21,515 nt of DNA from Rhodobacteraceae bacterium UBA3069 (GTDB lineage: Bacteria > Pseudomonadota > Alphaproteobacteria > Rhodobacterales > Rhodobacteraceae): contig DFBX01000013.1 in NCBI GenBank assembly GCA_002366795.1, positions 1-21,515 on the forward strand. Direction: 5' to 3'. The number at the start of each line of letters is the position of its first letter. Within the stretch, counting starts at the first letter, position 1. Shown piece by piece: positions 1 through 7,695 of this stretch. Made by a program: the position numbers and the translations under genes. Under the pieces are notes generated by a model, which saw only the letters and a list, made by a program, of their open reading frames with translations, ran no database searches and had not been told where the DNA came from.

Positions 1-102
1 AGCGGGCTCACGCCCTATGAATACATCTGTAAGATCTGGACTTCTGAGCCGGATCGATTCATCCTGAACCCGATCCAACAGATGCCGGGACTAAACACCT
101 AG
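1..102 (+). CDS. IS481-family transposase, C-terminal fragment
   Basis: The frame opening at base 1 reads SGLTPYEYICKIW and ends MPGLNT followed by TAG at 100-102. I recognise this from memory as the usual C-terminus of IS481-family (integrase-core, DDE) transposases in Rhodobacteraceae. Only the last 33 codons are in the window; the catalytic core lies to the left, so whether the element is intact cannot be judged. The IS end must lie between the stop and recQ (about 103-182), but I cannot identify its terminal inverted repeat without the other end. It points toward recQ, so IS transcription could run into recQ unless the 142-179 hairpin stops it. Confidence 0.75.
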   Translation, partial: SGLTPYEYICKIWTSEPDRFILNPIQQMPGLNT

Positions 103-141
103 GCGCATCGCCTCTTGTTCACCGAATCTTAGTGTGAAATG

Positions 142-179
142 ATTCCTGTAAGAGCAGATCAATAAAATCTTACAGGAAT
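142..179 (+). repeat. 12-bp perfect inverted repeat in the recQ leader
   Basis: Arms ATTCCTGTAAGA (142-153) and TCTTACAGGAAT (168-179) are perfect complements around a 14-base loop. The right arm contains the recQ Shine-Dalgarno AGGAA (174-178), only a few bases before ATG 183, so as RNA the hairpin would hide the ribosome binding site. It could be an operator, a translational control hairpin or a barrier to transcription from the upstream insertion sequence. There is no T-run typical of an intrinsic terminator. Confidence 0.7.
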
Positions 180-182
180 TCC

Positions 183-2228
183 ATGGACGGCGCTGCCACG
201 CTTCTTCGGGACGTTTTCGGCTATGATGCTTTCCGCCCCGGTCAGGCGGAGATCGTCGAGGCTGTCTTTACAGGACAGAACGTGCTGGCCATCATGCCCA
301 CGGGTGGCGGTAAATCCCTTTGTTTTCAACTGCCTGCGCTGATGCGCGACGGGGTGACGGTGGTTGTCTCGCCGCTGATCGCCCTGATGCGCGACCAAGT
401 GCGCGGCCTGCGCGAAGCGGGGGTCGAGGCGGGCGCGCTGACATCCGGGAACACCGAGGAAGAAACCGACGCGGTTTGGCGCGCCTTGGACGAGGGGCGG
501 CTGAAGCTGCTGTATATCGCGCCCGAACGGCTGGCGGCGGGGTCCGCCATGGGGATGCTGCGGCGGATCAACGTCAATCTTATCGCCGTGGACGAGGCGC
601 ATTGCGTCAGCCAGTGGGGCCATGATTTCCGCCCCGATTACCTGCGCATCGGGGAATTGCGCCGCGTGCTGAACGTGCCCCTGGCCGCCTTTACCGCGAC
701 GGCTGATGCCGAAACCCGCGAGGAAATCGTCAAGCGCCTGTTCGACGGGCAGCTGCCGCAGACCTTTCTGCACGGGTTCGACCGGCCCAACATCCACCTT
801 GCATTCGCCGCCAAGGACAGCCCGCGCCGGCAGATCCTGTCCTTTGCCGCGGCGCGCAAGGGGCAGTCAGGCATCGTCTATTGCGGCACCCGTGCCAAGA
901 CCGAAACGCTGGCGAAGGCGCTACGCGATGATGACCATTCCGCCCGCCACTATCACGGCGGCATGGACCCGAACGAGCGCCGCCAGGTCGAAACCCGTTT
1001 CAGCCAGGAGGACGGGTTGATCGTCGTGGCCACGGTCGCCTTTGGCATGGGCGTGGACAAGCCTGATATCCGTTGGGTTGCCCATGCCGATCTGCCCAAA
1101 TCGATCGAGTCCTATTATCAGGAAATCGGCCGCGCGGGCCGCGATGGTGCACCCGCAGAAACCCTGACCCTGTTCGGCCCTGATGACATCCGCCTGCGCC
1201 GCACCCAGATCGACGAGGGCCTTGCCCCGCCGGAACGCCGTGTCGCGGACCATGGTCGCCTGAATGCCCTTCTGGGGCTGGCAGAGGCGTTGGAATGTCG
1301 CCGCCAGACACTACTGGCCTATTTCGGCGAAGACTCGGCCCCTTGCGGGCATTGTGACCTGTGCGACAAGCCGGCGGAAACCTTTGATGCCACCCAAGCC
1401 GTGCGCAAGGCACTTTCCGCCGCGCTCCGGACCGAGGAATGGTTCGGCGCGGGCCACCTGATCGACATCCTGATGGGCAACGCCACCGACAAGGTGCGGC
1501 AAAAGGGCCATGATGACCTGCCCACTTTCGGCGTGGGCCGCGAATATTCGAAACCGCAATGGCAGGCGATTTTCCGGCAGATGATGGGCCATGACCTGAT
1601 GCGCCCCAACCCCGACCGTCACGGTGCGCTGACCATGACCGATGCGGCGATCCCAATCCTGAAGGGCGAGGCAGGGATCACCCTGCGCGCCGACAGCGTC
1701 AAACGCCCCGACCGCCGCCCTGCCGTCAAGACGCTGGTGAATGACGAAGACGCGCCGCTTTTGTCCGCCCTAAAGGCGAAACGCCGCGCCTTGGCCGAGG
1801 CGGCGAATGTTCCAGCCTATGTGATCTTCAACGATAAGACCCTGATCGAAATGGCAGAAACCCGCCCCCAGACGCTGGACCAGATGGCGCGTATTTCTGG
1901 CGTGGGGGCCAAGAAGCTGGAACGCTACGGCCGCGATTTTATAGGCGTGATCAATTCTGACGCGGCGCAGATGCACCCGATGCGGCGCAAGATGGCTGGC
2001 AAACCGCAAGGCGCATTGTTCGACCGTTTGCTGGATCTGCAAAACCAGTTGCAGCGCGGCGAGGATGGCACGCTGAAGCCGCTTAGCTGCACCCATTCCA
2101 CCCTGCGCCATATCGCCGAGCGCCGCCCCGCAACCCTGTCCGAACTGGAACGCCTGCCCGGCATGGGTGCAAGAGAGGTCGAGCGTTTCGGCACGGCCTT
2201 TCTGGACGTGCTGGCCGAGGCAAGCTAG
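183..2228 (+). CDS. recQ: ATP-dependent DNA helicase RecQ
   Basis: 3'-5' superfamily 2 DNA helicase for recombination and stalled-fork repair, 681 residues. Motif 0 is FRPGQ (17-21), Walker A GGGKS (41-45), Walker B DEAH (137-140) followed by the RecQ aromatic loop SQWGHDFRPDY, motif III FTATAD, motif V GMGVDKPD, and motif VI QEIGRAGRDG (about 313-322). Four zinc-binding cysteines are at 372, 388, 391 and 394, followed by the RQC winged helix. One HRDC domain spans about 523-590 (ISGVGAKKLERYG) and a second HRDC-like block spans about 612-678 (LPGMGAREVERFG). The protein is therefore longer than the single-HRDC E. coli enzyme (about 610). The start ATG 183 has AGGAA just upstream, inside a hairpin. 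The stop is 30 bases before yaaA, so recQ, yaaA and amn are probably co-transcribed. Confidence 0.97.
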   Translation: MDGAATLLRDVFGYDAFRPGQAEIVEAVFTGQNVLAIMPTGGGKSLCFQLPALMRDGVTVVVSPLIALMRDQVRGLREAGVEAGALTSGNTEEETDAVWRALDEGRLKLLYIAPERLAAGSAMGMLRRINVNLIAVDEAHCVSQWGHDFRPDYLRIGELRRVLNVPLAAFTATADAETREEIVKRLFDGQLPQTFLHGFDRPNIHLAFAAKDSPRRQILSFAAARKGQSGIVYCGTRAKTETLAKALRDDDHSARHYHGGMDPNERRQVETRFSQEDGLIVVATVAFGMGVDKPDIRWVAHADLPKSIESYYQEIGRAGRDGAPAETLTLFGPDDIRLRRTQIDEGLAPPERRVADHGRLNALLGLAEALECRRQTLLAYFGEDSAPCGHCDLCDKPAETFDATQAVRKALSAALRTEEWFGAGHLIDILMGNATDKVRQKGHDDLPTFGVGREYSKPQWQAIFRQMMGHDLMRPNPDRHGALTMTDAAIPILKGEAGITLRADSVKRPDRRPAVKTLVNDEDAPLLSALKAKRRALAEAANVPAYVIFNDKTLIEMAETRPQTLDQMARISGVGAKKLERYGRDFIGVINSDAAQMHPMRRKMAGKPQGALFDRLLDLQNQLQRGEDGTLKPLSCTHSTLRHIAERRPATLSELERLPGMGAREVERFGTAFLDVLAEAS

Positions 2229-2258
2229 GTTTCACGGCCTGATGAAAGGAACGATGCC

Positions 2259-3032
2259 ATGCTGATCACAGTCTCGCCCGCCAAGAAAATGGATATGACC
2301 CCGGCAGAGGGGATCACCCCCACGCGCCCCGTCTTTGCGGATGAGGCCGAGAAGCTGGCAGAGGTCGCGCGCAACCTCACCGTGGGCGATCTGATGAAGC
2401 TGATGCACATCTCGGAAAACCTTGGGAAACTGAACGCGGACCGTTTCCGCGATTTCGGCCAGATGGACGAGAAACCCGCTGTTTTGGTCTTTGCGGGGGA
2501 TACCTATCAGGGATTGGAAGCAGGTTCATTGGACCCTGATGAAATGGAATTTGCGCAGTCCCACCTGCAAATCCTGTCCGGACTTTACGGCGTGCTGCGG
2601 CCCCTTGATGCGATCCAGCCTTACCGCCTGGAAATGGGCAGCCGTCTGAAAACCGGGCGCGGCAAGAACCTGTATGAATGGTGGGGCGCGCGCATTTCCG
2701 AAGAGCTGAACAAGCGTGCCGCCGCCATCGGCACCGATACGCTGGTCAATTGCGCCTCTCAGGAATATTTCGGCGCGGTCGATCTGGGCGCGCTTTCCCC
2801 CCGCGTCATCACCCCCGTGTTCATGGAGGAAAAGCCCGGCGGACCCAAGATCGTGTCCTTCTATGTCAAGCGCGCGCGCGGGGCGATGGCGCGGTTCATC
2901 ATCCAGAACCGCCTGACCGACCCGGCGCAGTTGCGCGATTTCGATACTGGCGGATACCAATTCCAGCCCGATATGTCGGATGCGGACAAGCCTGTATTCA
3001 TTCGTCCCGCCGACGCGGCTAAAGCTGCCTGA
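2259..3032 (+). CDS. yaaA: Peroxide stress protein YaaA (UPF0246/DUF328)
   Basis: The 257-residue protein begins MLITVSPAKKMDM, the diagnostic N-terminus of the YaaA family, and matches the family length (E. coli 258). In E. coli, YaaA limits intracellular iron during hydrogen peroxide stress and is reported to bind DNA; the exact chemistry is unsettled. Other visible family blocks are FAGDTYQGL, LSGLYGVLRPLD, YRLEMG and VSFYVKRARGAMARF. A Shine-Dalgarno GAAAGGA precedes ATG 2259; an ATG 5 bases earlier is out of frame. It lies between recQ and amn on the same strand with short gaps, so one transcript is likely. Function in this organism is inferred from the family only. Confidence 0.95.
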   Translation: MLITVSPAKKMDMTPAEGITPTRPVFADEAEKLAEVARNLTVGDLMKLMHISENLGKLNADRFRDFGQMDEKPAVLVFAGDTYQGLEAGSLDPDEMEFAQSHLQILSGLYGVLRPLDAIQPYRLEMGSRLKTGRGKNLYEWWGARISEELNKRAAAIGTDTLVNCASQEYFGAVDLGALSPRVITPVFMEEKPGGPKIVSFYVKRARGAMARFIIQNRLTDPAQLRDFDTGGYQFQPDMSDADKPVFIRPADAAKAA

Positions 3033-3048
3033 AACAAGGATGACACGG

Positions 3049-4533
3049 ATGCACGCCGAAGCCATGGAACTGCCGACCATCACACCCGACCTGCCTGCGC
3101 CGCAGGCCTTTGATGACGCGGAAAAGGCCGTCGCGCATCTGGAAAAGCTGTACGAGGTCGCAACCCGTTTTCTGTGCGACAACTTCCTTGCCACGCTGAA
3201 AACCGGCGCGCCCGCGCATCGCTATCGCGCATTCTACCCCGAAGTGCGGATCACCACGGCCAGCTTTGCCCAGATCGACAGCCGGCTGTCGTTCGGCCAT
3301 GTGGCGGTCCCCGGCACCTATGCGGCGACCATTACGCGGCCCGATCTGTTCCGCCATTACCTGTGCCAACAGATCGGGATCTTGCTGCAAAACTACTCGG
3401 TCCCCGTGACGGTGGGCGTGTCGGATACGCCGATGCCGGTGCATTTCGCCGTGGCGAACGACGCCACCCTGTTTGTCCCTCAAGAAGGCGCGGCGGATTT
3501 CACCCTGCGCGACGTGTTCGACGTGCCGGACCTGACCACCACCAATGACGACATCGTCAACGGCACCTATGTCACGCCCCCCGATGGGGCCGGTCCATTG
3601 GCGCCTTTTTCCGCGCAGCGGGTCGATTACTCGCTTGCTCGTCTGGCCCATTACACCGCCACCGATCCCGAGCATTTCCAGAACCACGTTCTGTTCACCA
3701 ACTACCAGTTCTACGTGGCCGAGTTCGAAGGATACGCGCGCAAGATGCTTGCCGATCCGGATAGCGGCTACACCGCCTTTATCAGCACCGGCAATGTCAC
3801 GATCACAAGCGCGGAGGAACCGCTGCATACCCCCGCCAAGATGCCGCAAATGCCGACCTATCACCTGAAGCGCGCAGACGGGTCGGGGATCACGCTGGTG
3901 AATATCGGGGTTGGCCCGTCGAACGCGAAAACCGCCACCGACCATATTGCCGTGCTGCGCCCGCATGCGTGGCTGATGGTGGGGCACTGCGCGGGGTTGC
4001 GAAATTCGCAATCGCTTGGCGATTTCGTGCTGGCCCATGCCTATCTGCGCGAAGACAAGGTGCTGGACGATGACCTGCCCGTCTGGGTGCCCGTTCCCGC
4101 CCTAGCCGAGATCCAGATCGCGCTTGAAAATGCCGTGACCGAAGTGACCGAGCTGACCGGCTATGACCTGAAACGGGTGATGCGCACCGGCACCGTTGCC
4201 AGCGTGGACAACCGCAACTGGGAATTGCGCGACCAGACCGGCCCGGTGCAGCGCCTCAGCCAGTCGCGGGCGATTGCCCTGGATATGGAAAGCGCCACGA
4301 TTGCGGCCAACGGCTTCCGGTTTCGGGTGCCCTATGGCACGCTGTTGTGCATTTCGGACAAGCCGCTTCATGGCGAATTGAAGCTGCCGGGAATGGCCTC
4401 GGATTTCTATAAAACGCAGGTCTCGCGGCATTTGATGATTGGCATTCGCGCGATGGAACATTTGCGCGATATGCCGCTTGAAAGGCTCCACAGTCGCAAA
4501 TTGCGCTCTTTTGAGGAGACCGCGTTCCTTTGA
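3049..4533 (+). CDS. amn: AMP nucleosidase
   Basis: Hydrolyses AMP to adenine and ribose 5-phosphate in the cytosol, adjusting adenylate pools. The protein is 494 residues, close to E. coli Amn (484). The N-terminal half is the Amn-specific domain. The C-terminal half is nucleoside phosphorylase-like, with GPSNAKTATDHIAVLRPH, the segment MVGHCAGLRNSQSLGDFVLA, and the base/ribose-binding block ALDMESATIAANGF followed by ISDKPLHGE. The frame is open from 2980, but ATG 3049 has AAGGA at 3036-3040 with 8-base spacing and lies beyond the yaaA stop at 3032. ATG 3040 overlaps that same Shine-Dalgarno and is less likely. Probably the last gene of the recQ-yaaA-amn unit; a weak inverted repeat follows the stop. 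Confidence 0.95.
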   Translation: MHAEAMELPTITPDLPAPQAFDDAEKAVAHLEKLYEVATRFLCDNFLATLKTGAPAHRYRAFYPEVRITTASFAQIDSRLSFGHVAVPGTYAATITRPDLFRHYLCQQIGILLQNYSVPVTVGVSDTPMPVHFAVANDATLFVPQEGAADFTLRDVFDVPDLTTTNDDIVNGTYVTPPDGAGPLAPFSAQRVDYSLARLAHYTATDPEHFQNHVLFTNYQFYVAEFEGYARKMLADPDSGYTAFISTGNVTITSAEEPLHTPAKMPQMPTYHLKRADGSGITLVNIGVGPSNAKTATDHIAVLRPHAWLMVGHCAGLRNSQSLGDFVLAHAYLREDKVLDDDLPVWVPVPALAEIQIALENAVTEVTELTGYDLKRVMRTGTVASVDNRNWELRDQTGPVQRLSQSRAIALDMESATIAANGFRFRVPYGTLLCISDKPLHGELKLPGMASDFYKTQVSRHLMIGIRAMEHLRDMPLERLHSRKLRSFEETAFL

Positions 4534-4589
4534 CCTTGGGGAAGGCGACGAAAAAAGCGCGATTTCCCCTTGTCTCATGACACTAATCG

Positions 4590-4618
4590 TTGTGTTAAGC
4601 CACCATATACAGTTAAAT
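4590..4618 (+). promoter_or_regulatory. Putative sigma-70 promoter of the HU gene
   Basis: TTGTGT (4590-4595), 17 bases, then TTAAAT (4613-4618), in an AT-richer 131-base gap between amn and the HU gene. Start of transcription would be near 4625, leaving a leader of about 40 bases with AGGAG before ATG 4665. Found by eye only. Confidence 0.45.
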
Positions 4619-4664
4619 CACGACCCATGAGGCCCTAATAGTCGGGCAAGACGAGGAGACAAAT

Positions 4665-4952
4665 ATGTCCAAACCGATGACCAAAACCCAACTTGTGGCC
4701 GCACTGGCCGAAGAAATGGGCAGCGACAAGAAAACCGCAACCGGCGCACTGGATGCCGTGGTTGCAATCATCACCCGCGAAGTTTCGGGTGGCGGCGCAG
4801 TGACCCTGCCCGGCGTCGGCAAAATCTATTGCCGCGAGCGCCCCGAGCGCATGGTGCGCAACCCCGCCACTGGCGAGACGATGAAGAAAGAGGCCGACAA
4901 GGTTGTGAAAATGACTATCGCGAAAGCGCTGAAAGACAGCGTGAACGGCTGA
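4665..4952 (+). CDS. HU-family DNA-binding protein
   Basis: A 95-residue nucleoid-associated protein of the HU/IHF fold, expected to dimerise and bend DNA. The N-terminal helices read TKTQLVAALAEEMGSDKKTA. The central strands include LPGVGKI (48-54). The DNA-inserting arm tip is RNPATG (65-70), where the conserved proline intercalates, and the C-terminus is VVKMTIAKALKDSV. The segment YCRERPERMV before the arm is unlike canonical HupB (usually F..R.R..R.GRNP), so it is a divergent alphaproteobacterial HU-type paralogue rather than clearly hupA, hupB or IHF. A strong AGGAG precedes ATG 4665. It has its own putative promoter and a terminator 28 bases after the stop, so it looks monocistronic. 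Confidence 0.93.
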   Translation: MSKPMTKTQLVAALAEEMGSDKKTATGALDAVVAIITREVSGGGAVTLPGVGKIYCRERPERMVRNPATGETMKKEADKVVKMTIAKALKDSVNG

Positions 4953-4979
4953 TCTTGCATTCGTCGCAAAGTTTCGAGA

Positions 4980-5006
4980 GGGTCGCCCGCAACGGCGGCC
5001 CTTTTT
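4980..5006 (+). terminator. Rho-independent terminator after the HU gene
   Basis: GGGTCGCC pairs with GGCGGCCC (one G-U pair) around a short loop, directly followed by TTTTT at 5002-5006. It ends only 13 bases before the EamA start codon. Confidence 0.85.
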
Positions 5007-5019
5007 CGTTGGAGTACAA

Positions 5020-5886
5020 ATGAATCTGCGCGCAATCCTGATGGGGCTGGCTTTTGCCCTCATGTGGTCCTCGGCCTTTACCTCGGCGCGGGTGATCGTT
5101 GCCTATGCCCCGCCCTTGGCGTCGCTTTCCTTGCGCTTTCTGGTGTCGGGCATTCTGGGTGTGCTGATTGCCCTGGCGCTAGGGCAAACCTTCAAGCTGA
5201 CGCGCGCGCAATGGCAGGCGACGGTGATTTTCGGCATCTGTCAGAACGCGCTGTATCTGGGGCTGAACTTCATGGCGATGCAATGGGTCGAGGCGTCGCT
5301 GGCGTCGATCATCGCATCGACCATGCCACTGATGGTCGCCTTTGCCGGTTGGATCGTGTTCCGCGACCGGCTGCCGCGGCTTGGCGTGGCGGGGCTGGTG
5401 CTGGGGGTGCTTGGCGTCGGCCTGATCACGGGCGCGCGGCTTGAGGCGGGCGTTGACCCGCTTGGCCTGATGCTGTGCCTGCTTGGCGCGGCGGCGCTGA
5501 CGGTGGCCACGCTGTCGGTGCGCGGCGCGTCGTCGGGCGGGAACGTGATGATGATTGTGGGGTTGCAAATGCTGGTCGGCGCGGCCTGCCTTGCCGTGGT
5601 GTCCGCAGCCATCGAACCGGTCGAGGTGCAGATGTCTTGGCAACTGGTCGTTGCCTTTCTTTACACCACGCTGGTCCCCGGGCTTGCCGCCACATGGGTC
5701 TGGTTCACGCTGGTTGGCATGATCGGGCCGGTCAAGGCGGCGACCTTCCACTTCCTCAACCCGTTCTTCGGGGTCGCCATCGCGGCGGCGTTGCTTGGGG
5801 AAAAGCTGGGCGCTTTGGATGTGGTCGGCGTTGTGGTCATCGCCGCCGGCATTCTGGCGGTGCAACTATCAAAACAAAAGACCTAG
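5020..5886 (+). CDS. EamA/DMT-superfamily transporter
   Basis: A 288-residue, almost wholly hydrophobic protein with about ten predicted membrane helices arranged as two EamA repeats. The first starts LMGLAFALMWSSAFTSARVIVAYAPP-like, with the family WSSAF and RF motifs. The second is around 145-285, with TLVPGLAATWVWF and FLNPFFGVAIAAALLGE (the PlE-type end motif of DMT exporters). It is probably an inner-membrane exporter of a small metabolite; the substrate cannot be told from sequence. GGAG at 5011-5014 precedes ATG 5020. It has little room for its own promoter because the HU terminator ends at 5006, so readthrough may supply its expression. It ends tail-to-tail with the AEC gene, sharing the tetramer CTAG. 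Confidence 0.93.
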   Translation: MNLRAILMGLAFALMWSSAFTSARVIVAYAPPLASLSLRFLVSGILGVLIALALGQTFKLTRAQWQATVIFGICQNALYLGLNFMAMQWVEASLASIIASTMPLMVAFAGWIVFRDRLPRLGVAGLVLGVLGVGLITGARLEAGVDPLGLMLCLLGAAALTVATLSVRGASSGGNVMMIVGLQMLVGAACLAVVSAAIEPVEVQMSWQLVVAFLYTTLVPGLAATWVWFTLVGMIGPVKAATFHFLNPFFGVAIAAALLGEKLGALDVVGVVVIAAGILAVQLSKQKT

Positions 5887-6479
5887 GCCCGCCAGCCGAT
5901 CAAAAACGTCAGTGTGAAAAAGGCGCCAGTCGTGGCCCCTAAAAGCGCAAGCGAGGCCAGCCCCTCGTAACCGTAATCCTGCGACAGGATCGTGTAGATC
6001 CCGAACATGGGCATTGCGGCGGACAGGATCAGCGCGGTCGCCAAGTCGCCTTGCGGCATGGCCATCCCGATACCGGCCAACCCGATGATCAGCGCAAATG
6101 TAATGGCTGGATGAACAAGCAATTTGCCGATCACGATCTCGGTCGCCAGTATGCGGTTGCCCCTCATCGGTAGGCCCACAAGTGCGCCGCCGATCACGAA
6201 CAGGGCAAGCGCCGAGGCAGAACTTGCCTGCATATCCAGCACCCTGACCAGAACGGCGGGAAGGGGCGCACCCGTCACCGAAACGGCCAGCCCAAGGATA
6301 AGGCCGATGACCATGGGGCGCTTGAGCACGCTAAACAGCAGCGCGGGCAGGGCGATGTTCAGAACATATTTCCCCAGCACACGCATATCCGCGCCCGCGA
6401 ACAGGCCAAAACGCACCGTGCCATAACCCAATGCAATCATCGCAAAGATTGGCAGCGTGATAAGCAGGATGTCACCCAA
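5883..6479 (-). CDS. AEC-family (auxin efflux carrier-like) transporter, internally shortened
   Basis: The first 50 residues (GDILLITLPIFAMIALGYG ... VLNIALPALLFS) match the AEC N-terminus. From about residue 54 it continues RPMVIGLILGLAVSVTG ... ALALFVIGGALVG ... LSAAMPMFGIYTILSQDYG, which in full-length AEC carriers comes about 100 residues later. The protein is about 198 residues against the usual 300-320. Roughly helices 3-5 and the central loop seem to be missing in frame, so it may be a pseudogene or a very reduced carrier. No ATG fits; TTG at 6479 lies 4 bases after the aroC stop and would be translationally coupled to it, with a poor Shine-Dalgarno. It shares its stop (CTA on plus) with the EamA stop. 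Confidence 0.75.
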   Translation of the reverse strand: MGDILLITLPIFAMIALGYGTVRFGLFAGADMRVLGKYVLNIALPALLFSVLKRPMVIGLILGLAVSVTGAPLPAVLVRVLDMQASSASALALFVIGGALVGLPMRGNRILATEIVIGKLLVHPAITFALIIGLAGIGMAMPQGDLATALILSAAMPMFGIYTILSQDYGYEGLASLALLGATTGAFFTLTFLIGWRA

Positions 6480-6483
6480 GGGT

Positions 6484-7599
6484 TCAGCCGATCTTGCCGC
6501 GGTTCTCGCCGATCTTGCCGCCGATCTGGCCACGGTGCAGCAGCATGTGGTCAAGGATCACACAGGCCATCATCGCCTCGCCCACGGGGACGGCGCGGAT
6601 GCCGACGCAGGGGTCGTGACGGCCCTTGGTTATGATCTCGACCGACTGGCCCGATTTTGTGATGGTCTGGCGCGGTTTCAGGATGGACGAGGTCGGTTTG
6701 ACCGCGAAGCGCACCACAAGATCCTGCCCCGTGGAAATGCCGCCTAGGATACCGCCCGCGTGGTTCGACGAATAGACCGGCTGCCCGTCATTGCCGAGAA
6801 AAATTTCGTCCGCGTTTTCTTCGCCGGTCAGGGACGCGGCGGCCATGCCCTCGCCGATCTCGACACCCTTCACGGCGTTGATCGACATCATCGCGGCGGC
6901 CAGATCTGTGTCGATCTTGCCATAGACCGGCGCGCCCAGGCCCGCGGGAACGCCCTTGGCGACCACCTCTACCACGGCGCCAACGGAATTGCCGGACTTG
7001 CGCAGGGCATCCATGTAATCGGCCCATTCACCCGCAGCGACCGCATCAGGCACCCAGAACGGGTTTTCGTCGATCTGGTCCCAATCGAACCGTGCGCGGT
7101 CTATCACGTGCGGGCCGATCTGGGTCATGTAACCCTTGATCTCGACCTGCGGGGCCAATGCGCGGATCGCCTCGCGCGCAAGACCGCCCGCCGCCACGCG
7201 CGCCGCCGTTTCCCGCGCCGAGGACCGCCCCCCGCCGCGATAATCGCGGATTCCGTATTTCTGCCAATAGGTGATATCGGCATGGCCGGGGCGGAATTTC
7301 TCGGCGATGTCGCCGTAATCCTTCGACCGCTGGTCGGTGTTTTCGATCATCAGCTGGACGGGGGTGCCGGTGGTCACGCCCTCGAACACACCGGACAGGA
7401 TTTTAACCTGATCGGGTTCGCGACGCTGCGTGGTGTACTTGTTCTGGCCCGGTTTGCGCTTGTCCAGCCATTGCTGGATCATCTCCTCGGAAATCGGCAC
7501 GCCGGGAGGGCAGCCATCTACGGTGGCACCAAGCGCAGGCCCGTGGCTTTCGCCCCAGGTGGTGACGCGGAAAAGATGTCCAAACGAATTCAGGCTCAT
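6484..7599 (-). CDS. aroC: Chorismate synthase
   Basis: Last shikimate-pathway step: converts 5-enolpyruvylshikimate 3-phosphate to chorismate, with reduced FMN. The protein is 371 residues. Signatures seen: GESHGPALG (16-24), GGGRSSARETAARVAAG (about 122-138), FAVKPTSSI, and RHDPCVGIRAVPVGEAM (about 327-343). The start at 7599 is supported by AAGGAG 8 bases upstream on the minus strand; upstream codons in frame look non-coding. The C-terminal tail GKIGENRGKIG is repetitive, arising from a 14-base direct repeat (6487-6500 and 6508-6521, period 21), which slightly extends the protein. The AEC fragment follows 4 bases after the stop. Confidence 0.97.
   Translation of the reverse strand: MSLNSFGHLFRVTTWGESHGPALGATVDGCPPGVPISEEMIQQWLDKRKPGQNKYTTQRREPDQVKILSGVFEGVTTGTPVQLMIENTDQRSKDYGDIAEKFRPGHADITYWQKYGIRDYRGGGRSSARETAARVAAGGLAREAIRALAPQVEIKGYMTQIGPHVIDRARFDWDQIDENPFWVPDAVAAGEWADYMDALRKSGNSVGAVVEVVAKGVPAGLGAPVYGKIDTDLAAAMMSINAVKGVEIGEGMAAASLTGEENADEIFLGNDGQPVYSSNHAGGILGGISTGQDLVVRFAVKPTSSILKPRQTITKSGQSVEIITKGRHDPCVGIRAVPVGEAMMACVILDHMLLHRGQIGGKIGENRGKIG
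6487..6521. repeat. Short in-frame direct repeat in the aroC 3' end
   Basis: GCCGATCTTGCCGC occurs at 6487-6500 and 6508-6521, and a partial third copy starts at 6520. The 21-base period adds seven residues per copy to the AroC tail. Confidence 0.8.
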
Positions 7600-7621
7600 G
7601 GCAACGGCTCCTTTGGCATTC

Positions 7622-7650
7622 CGTCTATCGGGCGCGCGGCATGGCCTCAA
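7622..7650 (-). promoter_or_regulatory. Putative aroC promoter
   Basis: On the minus strand, TTGAGG (plus 7645-7650), 17 bases, then TAGACG (plus 7622-7627), 23 bases before aroC ATG 7599. By eye; only moderate match to consensus. Confidence 0.35.
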
Positions 7651-7661
7651 GTGAATTTGCC

Positions 7662-7690
7662 TTGAAGCGGCGCTGCGCCCGTCCTAGGTT
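7662..7690 (+). promoter_or_regulatory. Putative promoter of the thiBPQ operon
   Basis: TTGAAG (7662-7667), exactly 17 bases, then TAGGTT (7685-7690). Transcription would begin near 7697, right at the first stem of the TPP aptamer, which is the expected arrangement for a riboswitch leader. Confidence 0.55.
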
Positions 7691-7695
7691 ATGCC

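Noticed and set aside
169..177. Shared CTTACAGGA at 169-177 and 19670-19678 as an attachment-site pair
   Set aside because: Nine bases only, with differing flanks, and the intervening DNA is conserved housekeeping chromosome, not an island.
4539..4570. Terminator after amn (GGGGAA ... TTCCCC)
   Set aside because: Six-base arms, a loop of some 18 bases and no proper U-tract; too weak to list.
6480..6554. Upstream ATG start for the AEC gene, giving a Cys/Ala/Arg-rich N-terminus
   Set aside because: It would overlap aroC in another frame and its composition is non-protein-like; TTG 6479 begins exactly at AEC homology.
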